From Stenotrophomonas maltophilia (lineage in GTDB: Bacteria > Pseudomonadota > Gammaproteobacteria > Xanthomonadales > Xanthomonadaceae): a stretch of 64,000 bases of DNA. Below, piece by piece: positions 18,341 to 26,712 of the stretch; the stretch's first letter is position 1; every line of letters begins with the position of its first letter. The notes under the pieces were generated by a model that was not told the origin of the DNA, did not search any database, and saw only the letters and a program-made list of their open reading frames with translations. The stretch lies in the NCBI RefSeq assembly GCF_013464915.1, contig NZ_RAVT01000025.1, positions 7,092 through 71,091 of the forward strand, written 5' to 3'. Made by a program: the position numbers and the translations under genes.

Positions 18341-18519
18341 CGTGGGCGACGGCGATAGAGGATGCCGCCTGCTACGGCACCGAACACCGCCACACCGAAA
18401 CCAACGAGCTCTTCTTCTCCAAGCGCGTCGCCGGAGATCAGCTTGCCGCCCGTCAGCAACAGAACGTTCAACGGAAGCATCCACAGGAACGCGATGCCCA
18501 GCCAGTAGATGATCTTCAT
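18337..18519 (-). CDS. Small two-helix membrane protein
   Basis: A 60-residue protein with two hydrophobic segments, about residues 4-24 (IYWLGIAFLWMLPLNVLLLTGG) and 38-54 (ELVGFGVAVFGAVAGGILY), ending in RRRPR. Its stop codon is provided by the adjacent repeat. It starts 9 nt after the stop of the upstream gene, so it is probably the last gene of a four-gene unit. No family recognised; short length lowers confidence. Confidence 0.5.
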   Translation of the reverse strand: MKIIYWLGIAFLWMLPLNVLLLTGGKLISGDALGEEELVGFGVAVFGAVAGGILYRRRPR

Positions 18520-18528
18520 GTCATGTGC

Positions 18529-18852
18529 TCACGGGTCCGGATACATCGACTTGAACCAGTAGGCGGATCTGTTCCGCATCCAAGGGCTGAATTCTTCCGT
18601 CTCCAATTCCCGCAGCTGGCGCATGTCGATTCCATAGCGTTGGAGCAGCGAAATCAGCTCTCTCATACCCTCCTCATCCACAGCCGACGGATCAACAGAG
18701 ACGTTGATCGTCCTGAGGAACCCTTCGACAGACACCACGCCCGGAATCTGGTTCAACCTGGAGAAGAACGCATCCTCGTCCAGTCGTGAGTAGAACCTCA
18801 GGGAATCAATTTCTATTTTCAGCATTGCCAGTCGCCGCAGAAGTGATTGCAT
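18529..18852 (-). CDS. Hypothetical protein, 107 aa
   Basis: A soluble 107-residue protein. From residue 10 it reads MLKIEIDSLRFYSRLDEDAFF and later LLQRYGIDMRQLRELE with W...YWF near the end. The RYGIDMRQL + WF..P.AYW pattern resembles a family of small uncharacterised proteins I recall near Rhs/polymorphic-toxin loci as possible immunity or accessory proteins; that link is weak. It sits 18 nt after a secreted-protein gene and before a small membrane protein. The downstream in-frame ATG at 18825 is an alternative start. Confidence 0.6.
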   Translation of the reverse strand: MQSLLRRLAMLKIEIDSLRFYSRLDEDAFFSRLNQIPGVVSVEGFLRTINVSVDPSAVDEEGMRELISLLQRYGIDMRQLRELETEEFSPWMRNRSAYWFKSMYPDP

Positions 18853-18870
18853 GCAGGCAGTTCCACCCGG

Positions 18871-19464
18871 CTATCGGGTGGGACCAAAGGATCGCCAGAG
18901 ATTACTGTCGCCGCCTTGCCAGGCACTGAGCTTCTCGACTGGGACTTCCCTGAGTTGACAGGTGAACTGGAGATAGAAGGAACGGTCTTCTTTTCGATAA
19001 CTATTCCACCCGACAGCCGTCACTTTGACTTCCATCCGACTATCGCGCTTATGCGTCTGACGTAGTTCTACGTCGACTGAATCGGACAGCCAGTAGTCTC
19101 CCTTGTGCACAAAGCCCACGCCGCCACTGGTGAGGCGTGCATCCACTACCTCTGGCGTCCCTTCCAGCGAAGGCGTGTATCCCTTCAGGCTGCCGGTGAT
19201 CTTGGTGTACTGCTGGGAGTCGATCGCGCCTGGCGACTCCGAGAAGAGGCGCAGCAGAAGGAGGGTGTCCGTGCCGTTGCGCACCCTCTGACCTGTATTC
19301 GCCACCCACAGTCGCTGTTCGAATTCGTCCAGGCCAGCCGGCATGTCAGTGACGATCGCGGCCTGCGGAACGACGATGCATTCGTGCAGGGCGCGAGCCT
19401 CCACCTGTGCGCTCGCAAGGTAGAGAAGGAGACCACTGGCGTGGAAGCAGTGAGTGCGTTTCAT
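18871..19464 (-). CDS. Secreted protein, paralogue A of an adjacent pair
   Basis: Not recognised. A 197-residue protein with a signal peptide that starts MKRTHCFHASGLLLYLASA. The following gene upstream encodes a protein with a matching start (MKRSHAFSCGAFLLF) and a matching end (LSAWQGG versus LDAWTGV after a Cys-containing strand). The two are therefore probably diverged duplicates. The mature part is beta-rich, with conserved strand-like segments QFTCQL and VAVDV/VEVKV. Start: ATG at 19464; an earlier in-frame GTG and a neighbouring ATG (19467) are alternatives. Confidence 0.7.
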   Translation of the reverse strand: MKRTHCFHASGLLLYLASAQVEARALHECIVVPQAAIVTDMPAGLDEFEQRLWVANTGQRVRNGTDTLLLLRLFSESPGAIDSQQYTKITGSLKGYTPSLEGTPEVVDARLTSGGVGFVHKGDYWLSDSVDVELRQTHKRDSRMEVKVTAVGWNSYRKEDRSFYLQFTCQLREVPVEKLSAWQGGDSNLWRSFGPTR

Positions 19465-19488
19465 CATGTACAGCACGTTCGTGCGGAT

Positions 19489-20097
19489 TCAGTTGCGCGA
19501 ACGTCTGGAGGGGTGTGCCTGTTCGAAGGGGGATGCCTCCGGATCATGCACTCCCGTCCATGCATCAAGCTGCTCCAGAGACAATGGCTGGGCTCTCAGA
19601 TGCTCTGACACCGTGGTCGGTTCCTCGCACTCTCCCGGCCATTGCAGTGGGCTTGCAGAGCGAAATGTTGCGTCGACCTGGATCTCGGCACCGGCGTCTC
19701 CGATGGAGACTACGCTCACCTGCCCTGCGACCGCCACTCCGTAGCAGCCCGTCTTTCCGGCAAACGCGCTGGACCCTCTGCTATGGAACATCCGTACTCG
19801 ATCATTTGGGACAGAGAACCGGTCGCCTGCTTTCGCATCAGCGGGGAGCTGGATCGTGAGCTTGCTGAAGGTGGAACGGTCGGTCCTCCACGACGAGCGG
19901 AATCGTCTCAGCCCGATCACTCGGCTGTCCCCGGCAACGATCTGGTGACAAGCGAAGAGCCGCTGGCGCGGCTCGACCGTAAGGCAGGCGGGGTCGCGCA
20001 TGGCAGCGTCTTCAACCACAAACGCACGGGCAGCCTCTGCATCGGTACCACAGAAAAGCAGAAACGCACCACAGCTGAAGGCATGTGAGCGCTTCAT
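19489..20097 (-). CDS. Secreted protein, paralogue B of an adjacent pair
   Basis: Not recognised. It is 202 residues with a signal peptide (MKRSHAFSCGAFLLFCGTDAEA), five cysteines in the mature part and a polar tail ending RRSRN. It lies 22-25 nt upstream of paralogue A and shares its signal-peptide start and its C-terminal pattern (GECEE...L.AWTG). It is probably the first gene of a unit that runs on through 18337. The base composition is a little less GC-rich than the metabolic neighbours, which fits accessory DNA; this is a visual impression. Confidence 0.7.
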   Translation of the reverse strand: MKRSHAFSCGAFLLFCGTDAEAARAFVVEDAAMRDPACLTVEPRQRLFACHQIVAGDSRVIGLRRFRSSWRTDRSTFSKLTIQLPADAKAGDRFSVPNDRVRMFHSRGSSAFAGKTGCYGVAVAGQVSVVSIGDAGAEIQVDATFRSASPLQWPGECEEPTTVSEHLRAQPLSLEQLDAWTGVHDPEASPFEQAHPSRRSRN

Positions 20098-20236
20098 GTG
20101 CGAACCGATTCGTCGTCAAGCGAACGGCATCGCACTGTAACGGATCCTGGGTCATCCATCTGCATCCCTCCCTGGCCTGCAGGCCATCCGGCCAAGCGCA
20201 GATTGTTGCCGGTAAGGAGGGCAGCGGTCCAGCGTT

Positions 20237-21328
20237 CTAGAACAGGCTTCCCTGCGGCGAATCCTTCTTCGGCGGCAACGGCTTCAGGAACCGGCTGCAA
20301 TCCAGCTTCGGCCAATGGCTGTTCTGTGCATTGAACCCGAGACGCTTTCGCGCCAGCTTGAAGCGGTTGTTCAACAGATCGGCATACACGCCCTGGCCGC
20401 GCATGCGCGTGCCGAACTGGCTGTCGTAGTCCTTGCCGCCACGCAGCTGCTGGATGGTGCTCATCACATGCGCGGCGCGATCGGGGTGGTGGGTATCCAG
20501 CCAGTCGCGGAACAACGGTGCCACTTCCAGCGGCAGGCGCAGCAGCACGTAGCCTGCGGTGCTCGCACCTGCGTCATGTGCAGCCTCCAGCACGGCTTCC
20601 AGCTCGCTGTCGTTGATCCACGGGATCACCGGCGCCACCATTACACCGACCGGAATGCCCGCTTCATGCAGGCGCTTCATCGCACGCAGCCGTGCATGCG
20701 GTGCCGACGCGCGTGGCTCCAGCTTTGCGGAGAGATGCGGGTCCAGCGAGGTCACAGAGAAATGCACGCTGACCAGGTTCTCCGCCGCCAGCGGTGCGAG
20801 CAGATCGATGTCACGCTCGACCAGTGCGTTCTTGGTGATCAGCGAGAACGGATGCTTGGTTTCCAGCATCACTTCGATCAGCTGGCGGGTGAGCTTGAAC
20901 TTGCGTTCGATCGGCTGGTACGCATCGGTGTTGATGCCCAGCGCGATCGGCTGTGGCACGTAGCCCGGCTTCGACAGTTCCTTGCGCAGCAACTGCGGCG
21001 CATTGGTCTTGGCGAACAGCTTGGTCTCGAAGTCCAGGCCCGGCGACAGGTTCAGATAGGCATGCGAGGGGCGCGCGAAGCAGTAGGAGCAGCCATGCTC
21101 ACAACCGCGGTACGGATTCACCGATTGGCTGAAGCCGACGTCCGGCGAGGTGTTGCGGCTGATGATGCTGCGCGCGGTCTCGGCACGAACCTCGGTGCGC
21201 AGGCGTGGGGCGAGGAATTCTTCGCTCTCGTCCACGGCCCAGCCATCGTCCACCGCCTCGCTGACGGTGCTTTCAAAGCGCCCTGCAAGGTGGGACGTGG
21301 AACCTCGGCCCTTGATCGCGATACCCAT
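20237..21328 (-). CDS. Radical SAM protein, PA0069/SplB-like family
   Basis: A 363-residue radical S-adenosylmethionine enzyme. The iron-sulphur cluster motif is Cys-x3-Cys-x2-Cys in RGCEHGCSYCFARPSHAY near residues 75-90. The surrounding NPYRGCEHGC and LGINTDAYQPIE are typical of the SplB-like group with unknown substrate (often annotated PA0069 family). SplB-type proteins include spore photoproduct lyase, but this organism does not sporulate, so a different reaction is expected. Single gene, followed by about 140 bp with nothing notable. Confidence 0.9.
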   Translation of the reverse strand: MGIAIKGRGSTSHLAGRFESTVSEAVDDGWAVDESEEFLAPRLRTEVRAETARSIISRNTSPDVGFSQSVNPYRGCEHGCSYCFARPSHAYLNLSPGLDFETKLFAKTNAPQLLRKELSKPGYVPQPIALGINTDAYQPIERKFKLTRQLIEVMLETKHPFSLITKNALVERDIDLLAPLAAENLVSVHFSVTSLDPHLSAKLEPRASAPHARLRAMKRLHEAGIPVGVMVAPVIPWINDSELEAVLEAAHDAGASTAGYVLLRLPLEVAPLFRDWLDTHHPDRAAHVMSTIQQLRGGKDYDSQFGTRMRGQGVYADLLNNRFKLARKRLGFNAQNSHWPKLDCSRFLKPLPPKKDSPQGSLF

Positions 21329-21397
21329 TGCGGCAAGGTACGCCGTGGCTGTCTCAATGGCTGCGACGGTCGCCTGAAGGGTTCAGGACGGTGCTGA

Positions 21398-21463
21398 GCC
21401 GAGCATGGGCTCGGCTCTACAGTTGATGCAGGCACCTCGTAGAGCCGAGCCTACGCTCGGCTG
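21398..21463. repeat. SMAG/REP-like inverted pair, GAGCCGAGC subtype
   Basis: Copies at 21398-21420 (ending CTAC) and 21439-21463 (beginning GTAG). Here the stems point away from each other, unlike the GCCGGCC pairs in which the GTAG ends are outermost. The pair lies upstream of the radical SAM gene and after pdxJ. Confidence 0.8.
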
Positions 21464-21470
21464 CAATGCA

Positions 21471-22214
21471 TCAAAGCAGCGCGAGGTACCCGCGCACCGT
21501 GGCATCCAGCCCGTCATACAGCGCTTCGCCGATCAGCGCGTGGCCAATCGACACCTCCAGTACCTCTGGCACGTGGGCCAGAAAGTCACGCAGGTTGTCC
21601 TGCGACAGGTCGTGGCCGGCGTTGACGCCCAGTCCCACCGCCTGCGCGCGGCGTGCGGCGGTGGCGAACAGCGCCAGCATCGCCTCGGCGTCGCCGGCGG
21701 CGTGCGCTTCGGCGTAGGGACCGGTGTACAGCTCGACGCGGTCGGCACCCACCTCAGCGGCCTGCTCCAGCAGTGGATTGCCCGCGTCGACGAACAGGCT
21801 GACCCGGCAGCCCATCGCTTTCAGTTCGGCCACCAGTGGTCGCAGCCGCTCACCGTCGCGCTCGAAGTCGAAGCCATGGTCGGAGGTGATCTGCCCATCG
21901 CCATCCGGCACCAGCGTGGCCTGCGCCGGGCGGGCCTGCGCGCACAGCGGCAGCAGCCCCGGGTAGCCCCCGCGCGGCGGCGCGAACGGGTTGCCTTCGA
22001 TGTTGAACTCGACACCCCGCGCGCGGGTCAGCGTGGACAGCGCCAGCACGTCCTCGGCGGTGATATGGCGGCGGTCCGGCCGCGGGTGCACGGTGATGCC
22101 ATGCGCACCGGCATCCAGGCAGGCCTGGGCGGCACGTACCACGTCCGGTTCGGCGCCGCCGCGCGAATTGCGCAGGACGGCGATCTTGTTGACGTTGACG
22201 CTGAGCTGGGTCAT
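21471..22214 (-). CDS. pdxJ: Pyridoxine 5'-phosphate synthase
   Basis: Makes pyridoxine 5'-phosphate from 1-deoxyxylulose 5-phosphate and 3-amino-2-oxopropyl phosphate in vitamin B6 synthesis. A TIM barrel of 247 residues, the usual length. Signature stretches: [17 protein letters not shown] at the start, [49 protein letters not shown] and [11 protein letters not shown]. It lies 9 nt downstream of a small membrane protein gene, itself after cls, so the three may be cotranscribed. Confidence 0.97.
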   Translation of the reverse strand: MTQLSVNVNKIAVLRNSRGGAEPDVVRAAQACLDAGAHGITVHPRPDRRHITAEDVLALSTLTRARGVEFNIEGNPFAPPRGGYPGLLPLCAQARPAQATLVPDGDGQITSDHGFDFERDGERLRPLVAELKAMGCRVSLFVDAGNPLLEQAAEVGADRVELYTGPYAEAHAAGDAEAMLALFATAARRAQAVGLGVNAGHDLSQDNLRDFLAHVPEVLEVSIGHALIGEALYDGLDATVRGYLALL

Positions 22215-22223
22215 GGAACGGAA

Positions 22224-22493
22224 CTACTTGGAAAGAGGGGACGGATCGTGGTCGTTGGCGTCGTCATTGCGGCGGGCCCGGGCCTGTTCGCGCAGGCGGC
22301 GCAGCTCCTCGACATCGACAAGGGTGGCAGGGTCGCGCTGAAGGTCGCCGAAGCGGGCCACATAGCGGCCGCGCACCCAGGCCAGCAGGAAGGCGAGGGC
22401 GGCCAGCAGGCACAGGGTCATCAATGCGGCGCTGGGGGTCTTCAGCGCGAAGGCGAAACAGCCCAGCGCCAGCAGCAGGTACAACCAGTACAT
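22224..22493 (-). CDS. Small membrane protein with charged tail
   Basis: An 89-residue protein with two transmembrane segments (about residues 3-17 and 22-40: LYLLLALGCFAFAL, ALMTLCLLAALAFLLAWV) and a highly charged cytoplasmic tail containing LRRLREQARARRND. The ATG follows GGGGAG at good spacing. It is located between cls and pdxJ on the same strand. Function unknown. Confidence 0.7.
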   Translation of the reverse strand: MYWLYLLLALGCFAFALKTPSAALMTLCLLAALAFLLAWVRGRYVARFGDLQRDPATLVDVEELRRLREQARARRNDDANDHDPSPLSK

Positions 22494-22533
22494 AGTCGGG
22501 CTCCCCGGATGATCGCCGCAGTGTAGCGCTGCG

Positions 22534-23994
22534 TCAGAGCAGCGGCGAGGCCAGCCGGGCGAAGGCCTCGGGCAGGCGGTGCAGCCACAGCGAACGGCCG
22601 GCCTGGTCGTGTACGCGGGTGGCGCGATCGAACTCTCCCTGCAGCAGCCCGGCCAGGGCGGCGACGCGGTCACGGTCGCTGATCATCATCGACAGCTCGA
22701 AGTTCAGGCGGAAGCTGCGGTGGTCGAAGTTGGCGCTGCCGACGATGCAGACGTCGTCGTCGGCGATGAAGGCCTTGGTGTGCAGCATGCGCGGGCCGTA
22801 CTCGTAGATCTTCACCCCGGCGTGCAGCAGTTCGTCGAAGTAGGAGCGCGCGGCCTGGGTGACGAACCAGGAGTCGCTCATCTTCGGTACCAGCAGGCGC
22901 ACGTCCAGTCCGCCCAACGCCGCCGAGGTCAGCGCCATCCGTGCGGCTTCGCCGGGCACGAAGTACGGCGTCACCAGCCACACCCGCTCGTGTGCTTCCT
23001 GGATGGCCGCCACGTGCAGGCGGTGGATGGTTTCCCAGCCCGAGTCCGGGCCGGAGACCAGCACCTGGGCGTTGATCGGGCCATCCGCGCGCAGTGGCAT
23101 GTCGGCCGGCCAGAGGCGGGCGATGTCGAAACGCGAGTGGTCCTGGCCACTGGCGTAGAGCCAATCCTCGGCGAACACCAGCTGCAGACTGCGCACCACG
23201 TGGCCGCCGATGCGCATGTGCAGGTCGCGGTAGGCGTCCGGCCTGCGGCTCTCGTCTTCCTCGTCGGTGATGTTGATGCCACCGGTGAAGGCCAGCCGGC
23301 CATCGACGATCACCAGCTTGCGGTGCGTGCGCAGGTTCAGCCACGGCCGCTTGAACGGCTTCAGCAGCTGCCGCGGATGGAACCAGACCGCCTCGCCGCC
23401 GGCATCGACCAGAGGCTGCAGGAAGCGGCGGGGCAGAGCGGAAGAACCCACTGCATCGAGCAGCAGGCGCACCTGCACGCCGGCCCGCGCGCGCTCGACC
23501 AGGGCGTCGCGCAGGGCGGTACCGGCATGGTCCGGATTGAAGATGTAGTACTCCAGGTGCACATGATCGCGAGCCTGTGCCACCGCTTCCAACAGTGCGG
23601 CGTAGGTAGCGGCCCCGTCCACCAGCCAGGTCACTTCGGTGGCGCTGCTCGGCGCCAGGCCCGTGGTCGCCTGCGCGATCTTGGCCAGCTCGGTGCAGTC
23701 GGCATCCGGTGGGCAGACATCGCTGTAGTGCTCCATGCCCGAACGGGCGCGTCCGCGGCGCAGCCGCTGCCGCTTCACCTTCTGCGGGCCCAGCAGGTAG
23801 TAGATGAACAACCCCAGGTAGGGCAGCAGCGCCAACGACAGGATCCAGCTCAGCGTGGCGACCGGCTCGCGCTTCTGCAGCATGATCCAGCCGGCCAGCG
23901 CGAACAGGTACAGCAGGTAGGCCACCGCCAGGATCGTGCCGAGGTGGGCAATGCCATCGAGCCAGTGACGCAGGGAGTCGAAGAGGGCGAGCAT
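22534..23994 (-). CDS. cls: Cardiolipin synthase
   Basis: Joins two phosphatidylglycerols to give cardiolipin and glycerol in the inner membrane. Two N-terminal transmembrane helices (about residues 15-35 and 48-68) precede two phospholipase-D HKD motifs: THRKLVIVDG...GGIN and LHTKAFIADD...GSANFD. From the ATG at 23994 the protein is 486 residues. A GTG nine codons upstream is in frame, but a TATGAT -10 box lies between it and the ATG, which favours the ATG and a leaderless message. Confidence 0.93.
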   Translation of the reverse strand: MLALFDSLRHWLDGIAHLGTILAVAYLLYLFALAGWIMLQKREPVATLSWILSLALLPYLGLFIYYLLGPQKVKRQRLRRGRARSGMEHYSDVCPPDADCTELAKIAQATTGLAPSSATEVTWLVDGAATYAALLEAVAQARDHVHLEYYIFNPDHAGTALRDALVERARAGVQVRLLLDAVGSSALPRRFLQPLVDAGGEAVWFHPRQLLKPFKRPWLNLRTHRKLVIVDGRLAFTGGINITDEEDESRRPDAYRDLHMRIGGHVVRSLQLVFAEDWLYASGQDHSRFDIARLWPADMPLRADGPINAQVLVSGPDSGWETIHRLHVAAIQEAHERVWLVTPYFVPGEAARMALTSAALGGLDVRLLVPKMSDSWFVTQAARSYFDELLHAGVKIYEYGPRMLHTKAFIADDDVCIVGSANFDHRSFRLNFELSMMISDRDRVAALAGLLQGEFDRATRVHDQAGRSLWLHRLPEAFARLASPLL

Positions 23995-24000
23995 CCAGCG

Positions 24001-24006
24001 ATCATA
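24001..24006 (-). promoter_or_regulatory. -10 hexamer TATGAT, predicted leaderless start of cls
   Basis: On the minus strand TATGAT is separated from the cls ATG by exactly 6 nt (CGCTGG). A -35 element would lie in the palindromic repeat at 24027. Confidence 0.5.
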
Positions 24007-24026
24007 GCGGGCGAGTGCCACCTGAT

Positions 24027-24067
24027 GGGGTCAGATCCCTTTTCCTGCGGAAAAGGGATCTGACCCC
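24027..24067. repeat. GGGGTCAGATCC-type palindrome
   Basis: A long perfect stem: GGGGTCAGATCCCTTTTCC, 3-nt loop region, then the complement. One of six related palindromes in the window. It lies between the divergent cls start and the convergent exbD2 terminator. Confidence 0.8.
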
Positions 24068-24074
24068 GGGAAGC

Positions 24075-24107
24075 AAAAAAAAGACGCCCCTGTTTCCAGG
24101 GGCGTCT
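24075..24107 (-). terminator. Rho-independent terminator of the tonB-exbBD cluster
   Basis: On the minus strand an 11-bp stem (AGACGCCCCTG / CAGGGGCGTCT, 4-nt loop) is followed by eight T residues. Confidence 0.9.
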
Positions 24108-24144
24108 GCAGTCGCGTCATGACTGTTGTGTTGCGGTGTAGCGA

Positions 24145-24558
24145 TTACTGCTGCACAAAACCGATCTTCTTCATCTGAGCATTCTTCGCGGCGGCCAGAA
24201 CCTTGGCCATCACGTCGTACTCGGAATCAGGGCTGGCGTCGATGCGCAGTTCCGGCTGGTTGGTCGGGTCCTTCTGGACCTCGTTCTCCATCCGCTGCTG
24301 CAGCTCGCTCGCATTGATCGGGCTGTTGTTCCACGAGACCTGGTTGCTGGCGTCGATCTTCAGCTCGATCGGCGGCGGCGGTTCGACCAGCTGCGGCGGT
24401 GGGTTGAGCACGCGCTGCGGCAGGTCCACGGCGATCGGGTACGTCATGATCGGCGCGGTCACGATGAAGATGATCAGCAGAACCAGCATCACGTCCACGA
24501 GGGGCGTGACGTTGATGTCTGCCATGGGGCCCTTGCCACCACCACTACTGAATGCCAT
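24145..24558 (-). CDS. exbD: Biopolymer transport protein ExbD2
   Basis: Peptidoglycan-facing partner of ExbB that converts proton flow into TonB movement. The 137-residue protein has one N-terminal membrane helix preceded by [20 protein letters not shown], which includes the proton-path Asp (PLVDVML). It starts 3 nt after exbD1, and the first 100 bp of the two genes are nearly identical. A second ExbD next to tonB is known in Xanthomonas, where it was reported to matter for specific functions; the role here is inferred. Confidence 0.93.
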   Translation of the reverse strand: MAFSSGGGKGPMADINVTPLVDVMLVLLIIFIVTAPIMTYPIAVDLPQRVLNPPPQLVEPPPPIELKIDASNQVSWNNSPINASELQQRMENEVQKDPTNQPELRIDASPDSEYDVMAKVLAAAKNAQMKKIGFVQQ

Positions 24559-24561
24559 GGC

Positions 24562-24987
24562 TTACTGCCCCTTCTCTTTGGTCGCGACGAAGCCCACGTC
24601 CAGCATGCCCTGTTCCTGCGCGATCTTGGTCATCTCGTTGATGACACGCATCTTGGTGGTGCGGTCACCACGCAGGTTCAGCGGCGGCTGCGGGGTCTGC
24701 TGGGCGGCGGTCGCCAAGCGCGACTCGAGAGTCTGCTTGTTGATTTCTTCGTCGTTCCAGTAGATCGAGCCATCTTCCTTGACTGCCAGGGTGATGGGCC
24801 CCTTTCGGTCGTTGGTGTCGTCCGGCTTCTGGACCAGGTTGGCCTCCGGCAGATCCACCTTGACCTTGTGGGACATCAGGGGCGCCGTGATGATGAAGAT
24901 GATCAGCAGCACCAGCATCACGTCCACGAGGGGCGTAACGTTGATGTCGGCCATGGGGCCGCCGCTGTTACCACTACTGAAAGCCAT
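24562..24987 (-). CDS. exbD: Biopolymer transport protein ExbD1
   Basis: A 141-residue ExbD with the same N-terminal [23 protein letters not shown] segment as ExbD2 and a single membrane helix, then a periplasmic domain. The periplasmic halves of ExbD1 and ExbD2 differ (DRKGPITLAVKEDGSIYWND here), so they are not redundant copies. It is 57 nt downstream of exbB in the order tonB-exbB-exbD1-exbD2. Confidence 0.94.
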   Translation of the reverse strand: MAFSSGNSGGPMADINVTPLVDVMLVLLIIFIITAPLMSHKVKVDLPEANLVQKPDDTNDRKGPITLAVKEDGSIYWNDEEINKQTLESRLATAAQQTPQPPLNLRGDRTTKMRVINEMTKIAQEQGMLDVGFVATKEKGQ

Positions 24988-25044
24988 AACGGGCTCCGTC
25001 TAGATCGTGTTGACTACGTTCTCGCTGGGTACAGCGCGTCGCAA

Positions 25045-25806
25045 TTAGCGGACGCGCGAACCGGTGGCGAAGAAGTCGTGCAGGTCGTGCGCGAAGGTAT
25101 CGAACTTGCTGATGGTCGCGCTGTTGATCTTGCTGAAGAAGTTGAAGGCGAACACGGCCGGGATCGCGACGAACAGACCGATCGCGGTCATGATCAGCGC
25201 TTCACCCACCGGGCCGGCAACGGCGTCGATCGAAGCGGAGCCGGTGGCACCGATCTTGATCAGCGCGCCGTAGATGCCCCACACGGTACCCAGCAGACCG
25301 ACGAACGGAGCGGTCGCGCCGACGGTGGCCAGCAGGGTCATGCCCGACTGCAGCTTGTTGCTTTCGCGGGTCACGGCCTGACGCAGGGCGCGGTCGACGA
25401 ACTCCGAACGGCTCAGGTTCTCACCGACGCCGCCGGTGGCACCGCCTTCAGCACGCTGGTGGTGGGCAGCTGCCTGGGCAGCGTCCAGGGCGATCTTCGA
25501 GAACGGCTCCGAAGCCGGCTGCTCTTCCATCGCACGGATGGCGTCCTGTGCGTTCGGGGTATCCCAGAACAGGCTGACGACGCGATCAGCGGCGCTCTTC
25601 AGGCGGGTGGCACGGAAGATGTTGATGACGGTCCAGTACCAGGACATGGCCGACATGACGACCAGGGTCAGCAGCACGACCCAGGAAACCGCGAAATCAC
25701 CCGGCTTGGTGGTCATTTCGTGGATCAGGTGCTCGAAGCCCATCTGCGACAGGGCGTTGGACGGATTGCCCCCGGCAGCAGCGGCGATGAAAATTTCCTG
25801 CAGCAT
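25045..25806 (-). CDS. exbB: MotA/TolQ/ExbB proton channel family protein
   Basis: Inner-membrane proton-channel subunit that, with ExbD, powers TonB. It has 253 residues and three predicted membrane helices: about 40-62, then 155-178 (MTLLATVGATAPFVGLLGTVWGIY) and 198-222 (ALIMTAIGLFVAIPAVFAFNFF). These last two hold the conserved Thr/Gly-rich ExbB signatures. The context between tonB and exbD makes ExbB, rather than TolQ, the right call. Confidence 0.95.
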   Translation of the reverse strand: MLQEIFIAAAAGGNPSNALSQMGFEHLIHEMTTKPGDFAVSWVVLLTLVVMSAMSWYWTVINIFRATRLKSAADRVVSLFWDTPNAQDAIRAMEEQPASEPFSKIALDAAQAAAHHQRAEGGATGGVGENLSRSEFVDRALRQAVTRESNKLQSGMTLLATVGATAPFVGLLGTVWGIYGALIKIGATGSASIDAVAGPVGEALIMTAIGLFVAIPAVFAFNFFSKINSATISKFDTFAHDLHDFFATGSRVR

Positions 25807-25900
25807 GACGCTTACCTTTGTTGTGTGTGGTGATAAAGGGTGTAGCTAAGCTAAACAATCGAACTGGGAGCGGGGGTGGCCAGGAGGCCACCCGGGCGCA

Positions 25901-26569
25901 TCAGTTCAGCGCAAAGTTGACCGGGACGCGAACGCGACCTGCCGCCTTCTTACCGCCAGATTCAGCGGCGTTGAAGCGCCACTTGCGAGCCGCTTCCATC
26001 GCGGCACGGTCCAGGTCGCGGTTACGGCTGGACTTTTCCACCGTGACATTGGTGACGTTGCCGCTGGCATCGACATCAATGATCAGGATCACTTCGCCCT
26101 GGATACCAGCGCGGAAGGCTGCCGGCGGGTAGCGCGGCGGATTCATGGCCTTCGACGAGATGTCCACGCTGGCCTCGATCGAGGTCGCAGGTGCCGGCGG
26201 CGCGGGGGGCGACGGCGGGGTGACGATATCGCTCGGGCGCGGCTCCGGCACGTCCACCACCGGCGCCTGCGGCGGCGGCGGGACCGGCGACGGCTTCGGC
26301 GGCGACAGATTCTTCACCGGCGGCGGCGGAGTATCGGTCGGCGGCGGCGGCGGCGGCGGCGGGGGCGGCGGCGGCGGCGCATCGACGATGGTCACCATGA
26401 CGTTGCGCTCCTTCTCAGCCACGGCCTTGGGAGCCACGGCGGGAATGAGGAGCATCATGAAGGCGGCCAGATGCAGGGCAATTACAAACGCGATGCCGAC
26501 GATGCGAGGCCAGCTCAGCCCCTTGTCATCGGGTTGTTCGTACCGGTGAACGACTAGTTGTTCCGTCAT
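25901..26569 (-). CDS. tonB: Energy transducer TonB
   Basis: Spans the periplasm to energise outer-membrane receptors. Layout in 222 residues: a 25-residue cytoplasmic part, a membrane helix (about 22-45, IVGIAFVIALHLAAFMMLLI), a Pro-rich linker with 13 consecutive prolines, and the C-terminal TonB domain (PPRYPPAAFRAGIQGEVILI...ATRKWRF-like). The long N-terminal cytoplasmic stretch is a Xanthomonas-type trait. The ATG at 26569 was chosen over an upstream TTG. It probably serves the two receptors at 8-15 kb among others. Confidence 0.95.
   Translation of the reverse strand: MTEQLVVHRYEQPDDKGLSWPRIVGIAFVIALHLAAFMMLLIPAVAPKAVAEKERNVMVTIVDAPPPPPPPPPPPPPTDTPPPPVKNLSPPKPSPVPPPPQAPVVDVPEPRPSDIVTPPSPPAPPAPATSIEASVDISSKAMNPPRYPPAAFRAGIQGEVILIIDVDASGNVTNVTVEKSSRNRDLDRAAMEAARKWRFNAAESGGKKAAGRVRVPVNFALN
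26340..26380. repeat. tonB: GGC trinucleotide tract in tonB
   Basis: A run of GGC/GCC triplets broken by one extra-G position encodes the polyproline stretch of TonB. Loss or gain of whole triplets would change linker length without a frameshift. Confidence 0.85.
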
Positions 26570-26712
26570 GCGCCAAGAGCTCAATAGTGGGGCCGGGATG
26601 CCGGGGGCGGAATCCCTGATCAGCGGTGCATGACACCGCAGGAACCTCCAAGCTTATACCAATCCTGAGCGCCTGCGCATCAACTGAGCAGGCATTCAGG
26701 CGTTATTCCTAC

